Below, one piece after another: positions 42,181 to 50,324 of a DNA stretch of 64,000 nucleotides (position 1 is the stretch's first letter; each line of letters starts with the position of its first letter). The translations under genes were made by a program, and so were the position numbers. Where the stretch lies: the NCBI RefSeq assembly GCF_001423185.1, contig NZ_LMOB01000001.1:434001-498000 (forward strand). The letters are read 5' to 3'. This DNA is from Plantibacter sp. Leaf314. GTDB taxonomy: Bacteria; Actinomycetota; Actinomycetes; Actinomycetales; Microbacteriaceae. A model generated the notes under the pieces. The model did not search any database. It was not told where the DNA came from and saw only the letters and a program-made list of their open reading frames with translations.

Positions 42181-43500
42181 ATGGTGAACGAGCTGCCCGT
42201 GATCGTGATCGGTGCCGGCCCGCAGGGTCTGGCTGCTGCAGCGCACCTGGTGGAGCGCGACGTTCCGGTGATGGTGCTCGAGGCCGGCTCCTCGGCCGCT
42301 GCGGCGGTGTCGGAATGGGGTCATGTGCGGTTGTTCTCTGGTTGGTCCGAGCTGGTCGACGCGGCGTCCGCTCGGTTGCTCACGCCGACCGGGTGGAGCG
42401 CGCCGACGACGGGGTACCCGACCGGCGCCCAATGGATCAGCTCGTACCTCGCCCCCCTCGCGGATGCCCTCGGCGAGCGGGTGCGGTTCGGTTCACGCGT
42501 CGTCGGCGTGTCTCGCCGTGGCCGCGATCGCTTGGTGGATGCCGGCCGCGCAGAGCAGCCGTTCACGGTGCACGTGGAGTCCGCAGACGGCGAGTACCGC
42601 CTCGATGCTCGGGCGGTCATCGACGCCTCGGGCACCTGGTCGACGCCGAACCCGGCCGGGGCGGACGGTCTGCCGGCACTCGGGGAACGGGCCGCGTCCG
42701 AGACGCTCAGCTACCGGATCCCCGACTTCCGGAACCGCGCCGGGTTCGAGGGCAAGCACACCGTCGTCGTGGGGTCCGGGCACTCGGCAGTCACCGCGGT
42801 CATCGCCCTCGCTCGGATCGTGCGCCGCAACCCAGACACCACGGTCACCTGGGTGCTGCGTCGGGGAACGGTCGGGAACACCTTCGGTGGCGGCGACGCT
42901 GACGAGCTGCCCGCCCGCGGCGCGCTCGGGTTGAAGGCGAAGGAACTCGTCGATGGTGGCCTCATCCGCCTCGTCACGGGCTTCCGCGTCGAGCGCGTGA
43001 GGCGTGACGGCGACCAGACCGTGTTGCTGTCGGAGGACGGCCGCGAGCTGCCCGGCGCTGATCGGGTGATCGTGCTGACCGGATTCCGGCCTGATCTGTC
43101 GTTCCTGTCGGAGTTGCGGATCGAGCTGGATGCGACGCTGCAGGCTCCGGTGCGCATCGCGGCCGAGGTCGACCCGAACCTCCACTCCTGCGGCTCGGTC
43201 GCAGCGACCGGTGCGAAGGATCTCGCGCAGCCGGAACCGGACTTCTACATCGTCGGCGCGAAGTCCTACGGGCGGGCCCCGACGTTCCTCGCGATGACCG
43301 GATACGAGCAGGTGCGCTCCGTCGTCGCCGCTCTGGCGGGCGACCAGGCTGCGGCCGAGCGGGTGGAACTGGTCCTCCCGGACACGGGCGTGTGCGGTGG
43401 GGCTGGTCTGTTCGATGCTGCTGGTGCGTCGCTGGGTGGTTCGTGCTGCGCGGTGCCGGAGCAGGTGCTGCAGATCGGTCGCGCACCAGCAAGTGCCTGA
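42181..43500 (+). CDS. Flavoprotein of arsenic clusters (ArsO-like NAD(P)/FAD oxidoreductase)
   Basis: 439 residues from ATG 42181 with GGAG nine bases upstream. FAD motif VIVIGAGPQGLAAAAHL (about 7-23) and NAD(P) motif VVVGSGHSAVTAV near 194; GYPTGAQWISSYLAPLA and a C-terminal Cys pair region (GVCGG, GGSCCAV). Proteins of this type sit in actinobacterial ars clusters and are named ArsO by position; their reaction is not established. It faces the ArsR promoter and converges with arsC. Confidence 0.85.
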   Translation: MVNELPVIVIGAGPQGLAAAAHLVERDVPVMVLEAGSSAAAAVSEWGHVRLFSGWSELVDAASARLLTPTGWSAPTTGYPTGAQWISSYLAPLADALGERVRFGSRVVGVSRRGRDRLVDAGRAEQPFTVHVESADGEYRLDARAVIDASGTWSTPNPAGADGLPALGERAASETLSYRIPDFRNRAGFEGKHTVVVGSGHSAVTAVIALARIVRRNPDTTVTWVLRRGTVGNTFGGGDADELPARGALGLKAKELVDGGLIRLVTGFRVERVRRDGDQTVLLSEDGRELPGADRVIVLTGFRPDLSFLSELRIELDATLQAPVRIAAEVDPNLHSCGSVAATGAKDLAQPEPDFYIVGAKSYGRAPTFLAMTGYEQVRSVVAALAGDQAAAERVELVLPDTGVCGGAGLFDAAGASLGGSCCAVPEQVLQIGRAPASA

Positions 43501-43516
43501 CCGCTCGCTGCGGGTG

Positions 43517-43915
43517 CTACCGGGTGAGCAGCTCAGTGCGGATCTGCTCGGCCACGGCTTCCCGCAGCGGGCGCACGGCTTGGACGTCCCAGGCCTCGGG
43601 GTTCGGGAACGACCAGGCCAAAACCTCGCCGCGAGGGGTGGCCGGCGGGGCCAGGCCGGGTTTCATGAGCACCACGACGTCGGCCTGATCCAGGTCGGCG
43701 GCAGTGACGGCCCGTGGTACCCGGTCGGTGATGTCGAGGCCGAGCTCAGCGACGGTCGCTGCGACCGCAGGGTTCACGGCATCCGATGGGGCGAGGCCTG
43801 CTGAGGTGGCGGTGAAGCGGTCTCCGGCGAGGTGTTCGAGCAGGGCTGCGCCGAGTTGGGAGCGGCCGGCGTTGTGCTGGCAGATGAACAGGACGACGGG
43901 CTTGGGTGTGGTCAT
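43517..43915 (-). CDS. arsC: Arsenate reductase, low-molecular-weight phosphatase fold
   Basis: 132 residues from ATG 43915. P-loop FICQHNAGRSQ gives nucleophile Cys12 and Arg18 (CX5R); Asn in place of the usual residue is typical of arsenate reductases rather than tyrosine phosphatases. ADVVVLMKPG and WSFPNPEAW complete the fold. Reduces As(V) to As(III), in actinobacteria probably with mycothiol/mycoredoxin or thioredoxin. Lies 22 bases after the ArsR-ArsC fusion gene. Confidence 0.92.
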   Translation of the reverse strand: MTTPKPVVLFICQHNAGRSQLGAALLEHLAGDRFTATSAGLAPSDAVNPAVAATVAELGLDITDRVPRAVTAADLDQADVVVLMKPGLAPPATPRGEVLAWSFPNPEAWDVQAVRPLREAVAEQIRTELLTR

Positions 43916-43937
43916 GAGGGCGCTGGGTGCTTTCTGG

Positions 43938-44612
43938 TCAGGAGGCGAGCAGGCGGGGAGCGAGGTCCGCGATGCGGCGCTCCAAATCGATGTAGGCGGC
44001 GTCGAACGCGGCATCCGTGCCGACGCGCACCGGGTCGGGGATCGACCAATGCAGATCGCCCGTGACGCCGATCTCCTCGTGCGCGTTGTCACACACCGTG
44101 ATGACGAAATCGTCCACACCCAGCACGGTGGCGAGTGCGCTCGGCGCGCTCGACGGGAGGGCGAGCTGGTGGCGTGCGGCTGCGGCGATCGCGCCGGGCG
44201 CGATCTGTTCGGCGGGGTGTGTGCCACCGGAGGCGACGGGGATGGTGCTCTTCCGCGCCCAGAGGGCGGCGGCGAGCTGGGAGCGTGCGGAGTTCGCCGA
44301 GCACACGAACACGACCCGACTCGCTGAGGCCGCAGCTCCCGGCCCCATGCCCTCGAACCCGTCGGGGTCAAGACGGACGTAGCTGCGGCGCTTGTCACCT
44401 TCGGACGTCGCCCGGGTGATCATGCCGACGGATTCGAGCACGTTCAGGTGATGGGTGAGCAGGTTGGCCGGGGTGCCGAGCGCGACCCGGATCTCCGTCG
44501 GGGACAGGTCGCCCAGGGTAAGCAGGTCGATCATCTGCAAGCGCGTGGGATCGCTGAGCGCGGCGTGCTTTGCCGCCCGTGCTTCGACGGCTTCAGTTCG
44601 TTCGATGTTCAT
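43938..44612 (-). CDS. Fusion of ArsR-type regulator and LMW-phosphatase/arsenate-reductase domain
   Basis: 224 residues from ATG 44612. Residues 1-90 are an ArsR winged helix (LSDPTRLQMIDLLTLGDLSPTEIRVALG, LLTHHLNVLESVGM); residues 98-224 are a second phosphatase-like domain with VVFVCSANSARSQ (Cys104, Arg110). The HTH part has no Cys pair, so arsenic sensing would have to come from the catalytic domain or be absent. First gene of a pair with arsC. Confidence 0.88.
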   Translation of the reverse strand: MNIERTEAVEARAAKHAALSDPTRLQMIDLLTLGDLSPTEIRVALGTPANLLTHHLNVLESVGMITRATSEGDKRRSYVRLDPDGFEGMGPGAAASASRVVFVCSANSARSQLAAALWARKSTIPVASGGTHPAEQIAPGAIAAAARHQLALPSSAPSALATVLGVDDFVITVCDNAHEEIGVTGDLHWSIPDPVRVGTDAAFDAAYIDLERRIADLAPRLLAS

Positions 44613-44615
44613 TGT

Positions 44616-44631
44616 TTCAATATTGACTGAA
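44616..44631. promoter_or_regulatory. ArsR-type operator between the fusion gene and aquaporin gene
   Basis: TTCAATATTGACTGAA spans a perfect TCAATATTGA palindrome (44617-44626) with outer TTCA/TGAA arms. It overlaps the 5' end region of the divergent fusion and aquaporin genes. ArsR-family control is inferred. Confidence 0.55.
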
Positions 44632-44660
44632 GTACCGTTGTGAGTCAAGATGATGCCGCC

Positions 44661-45416
44661 ATGAACCCACCGAACCCCGCACCCACCCCGGTCCGACCGC
44701 ATCTGCTGCGTCGGACGCTTGCCGAGTTCATCGGCACCGGACTCCTGGTGGCGATCGTCGTCGGCTCCGGAATCATGGCGCAGCGACTCTCCCCGGATGA
44801 CGTCGGGCTGCAGTTACTGCAGAACAGTCTGACGACCGCGCTCGGGCTCGCCGTGCTCATCCTCGTCCTCGGCCCGGTCTCCGGCGCTCACTTCAACCCC
44901 GTCGTTTCATTCGTCGACTGGTGGGTGAACCGCGGCACGCCGCATGGGCTGCCGCTGCGGAACCTGCTGCCGTATCTGGTCGCGCAGATCGTCGGCGGGA
45001 CCGCGGGCACGGTGCTGGCTGGGGCGATGTTCGACACCGAACCAGCGCTCTCCACGACGGACCGGGCGAGCGCCGGGACGGTGCTCGGTGAGGTCGTCGC
45101 GACCGCGGGCCTCATCCTGGTGATCTTCGCCCTGGCCCGCTCCGGGAAGAGCGCGGTGACCGCGGCCGCGGCAGGAGCCTACATCGGGGCGGCGTACTGG
45201 TTCACCAGCTCGACGTCGTTCGCGAACCCGGCCGTGACGATCGCTCGCATGTTCACCGACACCTTCGCCGGGATCGCCCCGGCCTCGGTCGGCCCGTTCC
45301 TCCTCGCGGAGCTCCTCGGCGCGACCATCGGACTCGGCCTGGTGCTCGTGCTCTACCCGACTCCCGCGCGCAGCACCCCTGCGGCCGTGGCTCCCCATCC
45401 CGCAGCTCAGCTCTGA
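44661..45416 (+). CDS. Aquaglyceroporin of the arsenic cluster (AqpS-like MIP channel)
   Basis: 251 residues from ATG 44661; GTG 44640 would add seven. Six spans and two half-helices with NPA-type motifs: GAHFNPVVS near 82 and SFANPAVT near 192. MIP channels in ars clusters move As(III) or methylated arsenicals down their gradient. With no ArsB or Acr3 pump encoded here, this channel may be the exit route for arsenite made by ArsC. Confidence 0.88.
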   Translation: MNPPNPAPTPVRPHLLRRTLAEFIGTGLLVAIVVGSGIMAQRLSPDDVGLQLLQNSLTTALGLAVLILVLGPVSGAHFNPVVSFVDWWVNRGTPHGLPLRNLLPYLVAQIVGGTAGTVLAGAMFDTEPALSTTDRASAGTVLGEVVATAGLILVIFALARSGKSAVTAAAAGAYIGAAYWFTSSTSFANPAVTIARMFTDTFAGIAPASVGPFLLAELLGATIGLGLVLVLYPTPARSTPAAVAPHPAAQL

Positions 45417-45427
45417 AAGGCACCCTC

Positions 45428-46801
45428 ATGCATCTCGCAGTAATCGGCGGTAGTGACGCCGGCATCTCCACCGCTCTCCGCGCGCGGGAACTCGACCCCT
45501 CCATGGACGTGACGGTAATCGTCGCGGACGCCTACCCGAACTTCTCCATCTGCGGCATCCCCTACTACTTCTCCCGTGAGGTCCAGCCCTGGCAGTCCCT
45601 CGCACACCGCACCCACGCCGACCTCGAGGCCACCGGCATGACCCTGCGCCTGAGCACCCTCGCGACCGGAATCGACGTCGCCGACCAGCGCCTCACCGTC
45701 CGCGACGAGCAAGGGACGGCATCGACGATCGCCTACGACGAACTCATGGTCGGCACCGGAGCCTCACCCTCCACCGCCGGCATCACGGGCCTCGACCAGC
45801 TCGGCCCTGACGACGGTGTGCACCTGCTGCACTCGATGGGCGACACCTTCGCCCTCGAGCGCTACCTCGACACCCACCAGCCGGAGACCGCGATCATCGT
45901 CGGCGCCGGGTACGTCGGTCTGGAAATGGCCGAAGCCCTCACCGTCCGCGGCCTCCAGGTCACCCAACTGCAGCGCGGCCCCGAAGTCCTCTCCACCCTC
46001 GACGCCGAGCTCGGCTCCCTCGTCCACGACGAACTCACCCGCCACGGCGTGAACGTCATCACCGACACCCGCGTGGAGCACCTCAGCAAGACGAATAGTG
46101 GTCTCACCGTGACCGGCCTGCAGGACGGCCAGCCGTTCGAGCGCAGCGCCGAGCTCGTGCTCGTCGTCGTCGGCGTCCGGCCGAACACGAGCCTGCTCAC
46201 GGAGGCCGGCGCGACGACCGGACCCGGCGGCGCGGTCATGGTCGACGAGCAGATGCGCACCGGCCTGCCGCACGTCTGGGCGGCCGGCGACGGTATCGTC
46301 ACCCACCACCGCCTGCTGGGCGTCACGTATCTGCCGCTCGGCACGACAGCGCACAAGCAGGGCCGGGTCGCGGGCGAGAACGCGATCGGCGGCAACGCCC
46401 GCTTCGCCGGGTCGCTCGGCACACAGGTGGTGAAGGTCTTCGACCTGGTCGCCGCTCGCACCGGTCTCCGCGACCACGAAGCCGTCTCGGTCGGGTACGC
46501 AGCGCACAGCTCCACGGCGATCGCGGACGACCACAAGGCCTATTACCCGGGCGCAACACCGATCAGCATCCGGATCACCGGAGCGACCGACAGCGGGCTA
46601 CTACTCGGTGCGCAGCTCGTCGGCACCCGCGGGGCGGAAATCGCGAAACGCGTCGACACCTACGCCACCGCCCTGCACCACGGCATGACGGTCGACGCGA
46701 TGAGCGACCTCGACCTGTCCTACACGCCACCACTCGGCTCCCCGTGGGACGCGGTCCAGGTCGCGACGCAGGCGTGGAGCCGCGAGGCACGGACCAGATA
46801 G
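45428..46801 (+). CDS. CoA-disulfide-reductase-like FAD/NAD oxidoreductase
   Basis: 457 residues from ATG 45428, 11 bases after the aquaporin stop. FAD motif LAVIGGSDAGISTALRA, redox Cys42 in NFSICGIPYYFS, NAD(P) motif AIIVGAGYVGLEMAEAL, and a C-terminal domain with GVTYLPLGTTAHKQGRVAGENAIGG. The family includes CoA-disulfide reductases, NADH oxidases and persulfide reductases using one Cys. It may restore thiols or reduce an arsenic-thiol adduct in this cluster; substrate unproven. Confidence 0.88.
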   Translation: MHLAVIGGSDAGISTALRARELDPSMDVTVIVADAYPNFSICGIPYYFSREVQPWQSLAHRTHADLEATGMTLRLSTLATGIDVADQRLTVRDEQGTASTIAYDELMVGTGASPSTAGITGLDQLGPDDGVHLLHSMGDTFALERYLDTHQPETAIIVGAGYVGLEMAEALTVRGLQVTQLQRGPEVLSTLDAELGSLVHDELTRHGVNVITDTRVEHLSKTNSGLTVTGLQDGQPFERSAELVLVVVGVRPNTSLLTEAGATTGPGGAVMVDEQMRTGLPHVWAAGDGIVTHHRLLGVTYLPLGTTAHKQGRVAGENAIGGNARFAGSLGTQVVKVFDLVAARTGLRDHEAVSVGYAAHSSTAIADDHKAYYPGATPISIRITGATDSGLLLGAQLVGTRGAEIAKRVDTYATALHHGMTVDAMSDLDLSYTPPLGSPWDAVQVATQAWSREARTR

Positions 46802-46899
46802 TCACCGCTGCGTCCGGCTCGCAGCGCGTGTACCGGGACGTCGGAGAGGTCTCGCCGTGCAGCCTCCGCTCTAACGGATGGTGTCCGAGGCGAGAGCGC

Positions 46900-47226
46900 C
46901 TACCGGACCATGCGGGCGTCGGTGATGGACGGCGCGGAGGGATCCACCTGCTCGACACCGTCGAAGGCGAAGCCGTTACGCAGGTAGAACGACGTCGCGC
47001 GGGGGTTCTCCTTCGCCACCCAGAGCATCGCCGGCCCGGCGCCGATCGTCGCATCGAGCAATGCCTGGGCCGCGCCGCTTCCATAGTGCGACGCCGCCAG
47101 GTAGATCGCGTAGAGCTGCCACGGCCGGGACGGGGTCTCGTCGCCGGCGACCCATCGGGGCCCCGGCTCGCCGGTCACCGCCGACTCAGTACCATGGGCG
47201 CATGCCCGCTCTCCCCGCACCAGCAC
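46900..47226 (-). pseudogene. 5'-truncated GNAT acetyltransferase
   Basis: Only the C-terminal half of a GNAT protein is present: PWQLYAIYLAASHYGSGAAQALLDA (acetyl-CoA loop), MLWVAKENPRATSFYLRNGFAFDG and closing DARMVR. Recognisable text starts near 47130. The usual 80-90 N-terminal residues are missing and the next gene starts at 47202 on the other strand. It is probably a remnant left by a deletion at this boundary. Confidence 0.75.
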
Positions 47227-47621
47227 GAGCGCTGAGGGTGTTCCAAATCCTGTGGGTGATCGGCTTCCTCATCGGGACGACCACGCACACGGCGGATCTG
47301 ATCTTCGGCGGACTGGACGTCTACGGCGGCTTCCCTCCAGGTGTGCGGCTGTTCTGGGTGTCACTCACGATCCTCGATCCGGTGACCGTGGTGCTGATCG
47401 TCCTTCGTCGGCGCTCCGGCATCGTGCTCGGTAGCGCCGTGATCATCGCCGACATCGCGGTCAACTGGACCGTCTTTTTGACCATCGGCGGGCTCTCGGT
47501 CTTCGGAATCGCCAACCAGAGCCTGTTCGCGGTGATCATCGCCGCCACGGCTCGTCCGCTCTGGAACTGGTTCGGGCGATTGTCCACACGAGGACGCGGC
47601 GACGTGGACGGCACGGCCTGA
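47202..47621 (+). CDS. Small integral membrane protein
   Basis: 139 residues from ATG 47202. Four hydrophobic segments: about 12-32, 50-68, 75-98 and 100-122. Contains FQILWVIGFLIGTTTHTADLI and VYGGFPPGVRLFWVSLTI. No family recognised. A similar layout is common in Microbacteriaceae without known role. Confidence 0.7.
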   Translation: MPALPAPARALRVFQILWVIGFLIGTTTHTADLIFGGLDVYGGFPPGVRLFWVSLTILDPVTVVLIVLRRRSGIVLGSAVIIADIAVNWTVFLTIGGLSVFGIANQSLFAVIIAATARPLWNWFGRLSTRGRGDVDGTA

Positions 47622-47649
47622 CCACCCTGCACGTCGAGGGCGACAACTA

Positions 47650-47659
47650 GTATGCCTAT
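47650..47659. promoter_or_regulatory. GntR-type operator at the gntR start
   Basis: ATAGGCATAC (minus strand) abuts the gntR GTG at 47660 and overlaps a -10-like TAGTAT (47648-47653). Exactly the same 10-mer occurs before phnD (55195-55204). Occupancy would block gntR transcription, so autoregulation is likely; the message may be leaderless. Confidence 0.65.
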
Positions 47660-48427
47660 GTGTCCGCCATGCTGTACGTCCAGATAGCCGATGACCTCCG
47701 CCGCAAGATCGTGAGCGGCGAGCTGTCGCCGGGTGACGACGTGCCGAGCGAGGGCGAGCTGGCCGAGCTGTGGCGGAGCTCGCGCGGGCCGATCCGGAAC
47801 GCCCTGGCGGCGCTGCGGAACGAAGGTCTCATCGAGACCCGGCGCGGCAGGCCTGCCCGGGTCGCCGAGCGGAAGGCGCAGCAGGCCGCCGACGTGTCCA
47901 TTCCTTTCACCCGCTGGGCGGAGTCGATGGGTACCACCCCGGGCGCCCGCACCCAGGAGGTGTCGTTGCGTCGCGCCGACGAGGAGAAGGCAGCCGCGCT
48001 CGGTATCGCGGTCGGCGACCCGATCGTCGAGGTCGTCCGGCTGCGCCTCCTCGACGGGCGCCCCACGATGCTCGAGCGACTCACCTTCATCGAGGAGGTC
48101 GGCCGGGCGCTGTTCGACGTCGACCTCGACACGGTCTCGATCACCGAGTATCTGAACGGGCGGGGCTACGGCTACCAGGACGTCGACCACGAGATCGACG
48201 CCGTCGCCGCCGACGAGCTCGACAGCCGGCTGCTCGACGTCGAGCCGGGCACCCCGATCCTCCGCCTCCACCGAGTCACGAGGGGCCCGGACGGCCGCAT
48301 CTTCGAGGCCTCCGACGACCGATACCGCAGCGACATCATCCGGTTCACGGTCTCCGCCTCGGGACGGGCTCGTGAGGGCGGACACTTCATCCGGGCGATC
48401 GGCGCGATCGGCGCTGAACCCGCCTAG
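47660..48427 (+). CDS. GntR/UTRA regulator of the phosphonate operon
   Basis: 255 residues from GTG 47660 (ATG 47669 is possible). GntR HTH LRRKIVSGELSPGDDVPSEGELAELWRSSRGPIRNALAALRNEGLIETRRG, in parts, then a UTRA effector domain (EVSLRRADEEKAAALGIAVGDPIVEVVRLRLLDGRPTMLERL, in parts). The UTRA family includes PhnF-type phosphonate regulators. It converges on and overlaps the last gene of the phosphonate operon by four bases. Confidence 0.92.
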   Translation: MSAMLYVQIADDLRRKIVSGELSPGDDVPSEGELAELWRSSRGPIRNALAALRNEGLIETRRGRPARVAERKAQQAADVSIPFTRWAESMGTTPGARTQEVSLRRADEEKAAALGIAVGDPIVEVVRLRLLDGRPTMLERLTFIEEVGRALFDVDLDTVSITEYLNGRGYGYQDVDHEIDAVAADELDSRLLDVEPGTPILRLHRVTRGPDGRIFEASDDRYRSDIIRFTVSASGRAREGGHFIRAIGAIGAEPA

Positions 48428-49605
48428 CGCCGGGGCGACCCGGCCTCGCGGGTCGCATGGCCGGGCGCGAGCGGAGCCAAGCCTGGGGCCACGCCGATGC
48501 GGACGGCCCGTCCACCCATGGCGGCCTCGAGGCCGTCGTCGAGGTCACCGAGCGCCACCGTCGCCCCCACCAGTTCGGCGAACGGGTGTGCTTCGTGGCG
48601 TTCGGCGAGGTAGCGGACTGCCTGCTCGAGATGCGTCGGTGCGTAGTTGTGCACACCACGGATGGTGACGAGCCTCCGCACCACGCTCTCCGGGTCGAGG
48701 GCGACGGGGTCGCTCGGCGACACGCTGCCGACCAGCACGGCGACGCCGCCGATTCCCAGCACGTCGATCGACGCGGCGACACCGAGCGGGGATCCGGACG
48801 CCTCGATCGCCACGAGCGGCCGAGTTCCGACGAGATCCAGCGCGGCCTGGAGTGATCCCGGTTCCGTCGGGTCGACCGTGGCCGCGGCACCGAACCGGGT
48901 CGACAGCTTGCGACGCCGCTTGGCGGGGTCCACCACGATGACCCTGGCTCCCGCGTCGCTCGCCATCGCGCAGGCGGTGAGACCGATCAGCCCGGCACCG
49001 TGCACGATCACGACCTCGCCGTCCAGCGCGACGATCGCCGAGGCGGCCTCGAGGGCGGCGACCGCCGTGGCGGTGCCGCACGAGACGGGTGCGAGCACCT
49101 CGGCGGGGAGATCGTCGTCGGGTACCGGCACGATCGCGGTGCCGCATTTCAAGTGCACGTGCGACGCGAATCCCCCGCTGAGCTCCCACCCGGTCTCGAG
49201 CCGCTCATGGCCGTACTTGCGCACGGTCTGGCACTTCTGCGGCAGCCCGCGAACGCAGGTGGGGCAGGCACCGCATCCGATGGTGAGCGCCCACACCACG
49301 CGCTGCCCCGCCCGCAACGGTGCTCCGGCGGAGGTGACGGCACCGTCGCCGACGGCCACGACGTGGCCGACCTGTTCGTGGCCGAGCACCAGCGGCGTGG
49401 GGGCCTCGCGGTGCCCCAGCACGGTGTGCACGTCGGAGCCGCAGATGGTCGCCAGCTCGATCGCGACGAGGGCTTCGCCCGGTGCCAGCGAGACCGACGG
49501 CACCGCGATGCGCTCGTGACGCCGCCCGGCCTGCACCCACACCATCGCGGTCGGTGCCGGGTCGAGCTCGATCCGCACCGTCGTCGCCTCGTGCGTGAGC
49601 GTCAC
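48424..49605 (-). CDS. Zinc alcohol dehydrogenase, phosphonate-catabolism type
   Basis: 393 residues from GTG 49605 (GTGA overlap with the hydrolase stop). MDR fold: catalytic zinc Cys in ATICGSDVH, GHEQVG, structural Cys4 CGACPTCVRGLPQKC and NAD motif VIVHGAGLIGLTACAMA. Members encoded beside phosphonatase-like hydrolases and PhnCDE are the HpnZ-type dehydrogenases proposed for phosphonate catabolism. It would oxidise a hydroxyalkyl-phosphonate to the aldehyde used by the hydrolase; that substrate is inferred. Confidence 0.85.
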   Translation of the reverse strand: MTLTHEATTVRIELDPAPTAMVWVQAGRRHERIAVPSVSLAPGEALVAIELATICGSDVHTVLGHREAPTPLVLGHEQVGHVVAVGDGAVTSAGAPLRAGQRVVWALTIGCGACPTCVRGLPQKCQTVRKYGHERLETGWELSGGFASHVHLKCGTAIVPVPDDDLPAEVLAPVSCGTATAVAALEAASAIVALDGEVVIVHGAGLIGLTACAMASDAGARVIVVDPAKRRRKLSTRFGAAATVDPTEPGSLQAALDLVGTRPLVAIEASGSPLGVAASIDVLGIGGVAVLVGSVSPSDPVALDPESVVRRLVTIRGVHNYAPTHLEQAVRYLAERHEAHPFAELVGATVALGDLDDGLEAAMGGRAVRIGVAPGLAPLAPGHATREAGSPRR

Positions 49606-50324
49606 CGCGTGGCCAGTCGCGGCAGGGCGGTCAGCTCCCGGACGCTGTCCAGTACCACGTCGGCCCCGGCCTCGGTCAGCTGGTCCCGGGTGTGCGCACC
49701 GGTGGTCACGCCCACGACGAGCCCCGCACCCGCGTTCCGGCCCGAGCGCATGTCGCTGGTGGTGTCACCGACGACGATCACCGAGGCCACCGAGGTCGCT
49801 CCGGTGGCGATGAGTGCGGCGAGCACGAGGTCGGGCGCCGGGCGGCCTCGGCCGGCGTCGGCGGGCGAGAGGGCGGCGTCGACCTCCCAGCCCAGGCGGG
49901 CGAGCACGGCGTCACGGGTGGCGGGCGAGAACCCGGTCGTCAGTGCGACCTTGAGCCCCGACGCGCGGAGGCCGGCGATCACGTCGGATGCGCCGGGGAT
50001 CGGGTCGACCCCGACTTCGTCGATGAGCTCGGCGTAGGCGGCTTCGAAGGCCTCGTTGCCGGCCTGCGCGGCGTCCTCGTCCCCGCCGGTGAGGTGGCGG
50101 AAGACCTCGATCTTCGACTGCCCCATCGTGTCGCGGACGTACTGCAGCGACTCCTCGAGCGGGCGCCGGGTGTCGAGGCCGGTGCGGCGTGCGGCTCGCT
50201 CGAAGGCGCGCTCGACGATGCCGTCGTCGACGACGGTGGTGCCGGCCATGTCGAGCACGACGAGTTCGACGGGGACGCCCGTGGGGCTGTCGGGGATCGT
50301 GGTGGTCGTGGTCGTGATGGTCAT
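49602..50324 (-). CDS. Phosphonatase-like HAD hydrolase with conserved cap lysine
   Basis: 240 residues from ATG 50324 (ATGA overlap with the oxidoreductase stop). HAD nucleophile motif DMAGTT (Asp25), as in PhnX rather than DxDx. A cap-domain MGQSKIEVFRHL puts Lys71 where PhnX forms its Schiff base with phosphonoacetaldehyde. An Arg (GRGRPAPD) replaces the usual HAD lysine, also PhnX-like; VVGDTTSDMRSG closes the site. Likely breaks the C-P bond of a 2-oxoethylphosphonate such as phosphonoacetaldehyde or a hydroxylated relative. Confidence 0.88.
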   Translation of the reverse strand: MTITTTTTTIPDSPTGVPVELVVLDMAGTTVVDDGIVERAFERAARRTGLDTRRPLEESLQYVRDTMGQSKIEVFRHLTGGDEDAAQAGNEAFEAAYAELIDEVGVDPIPGASDVIAGLRASGLKVALTTGFSPATRDAVLARLGWEVDAALSPADAGRGRPAPDLVLAALIATGATSVASVIVVGDTTSDMRSGRNAGAGLVVGVTTGAHTRDQLTEAGADVVLDSVRELTALPRLATR

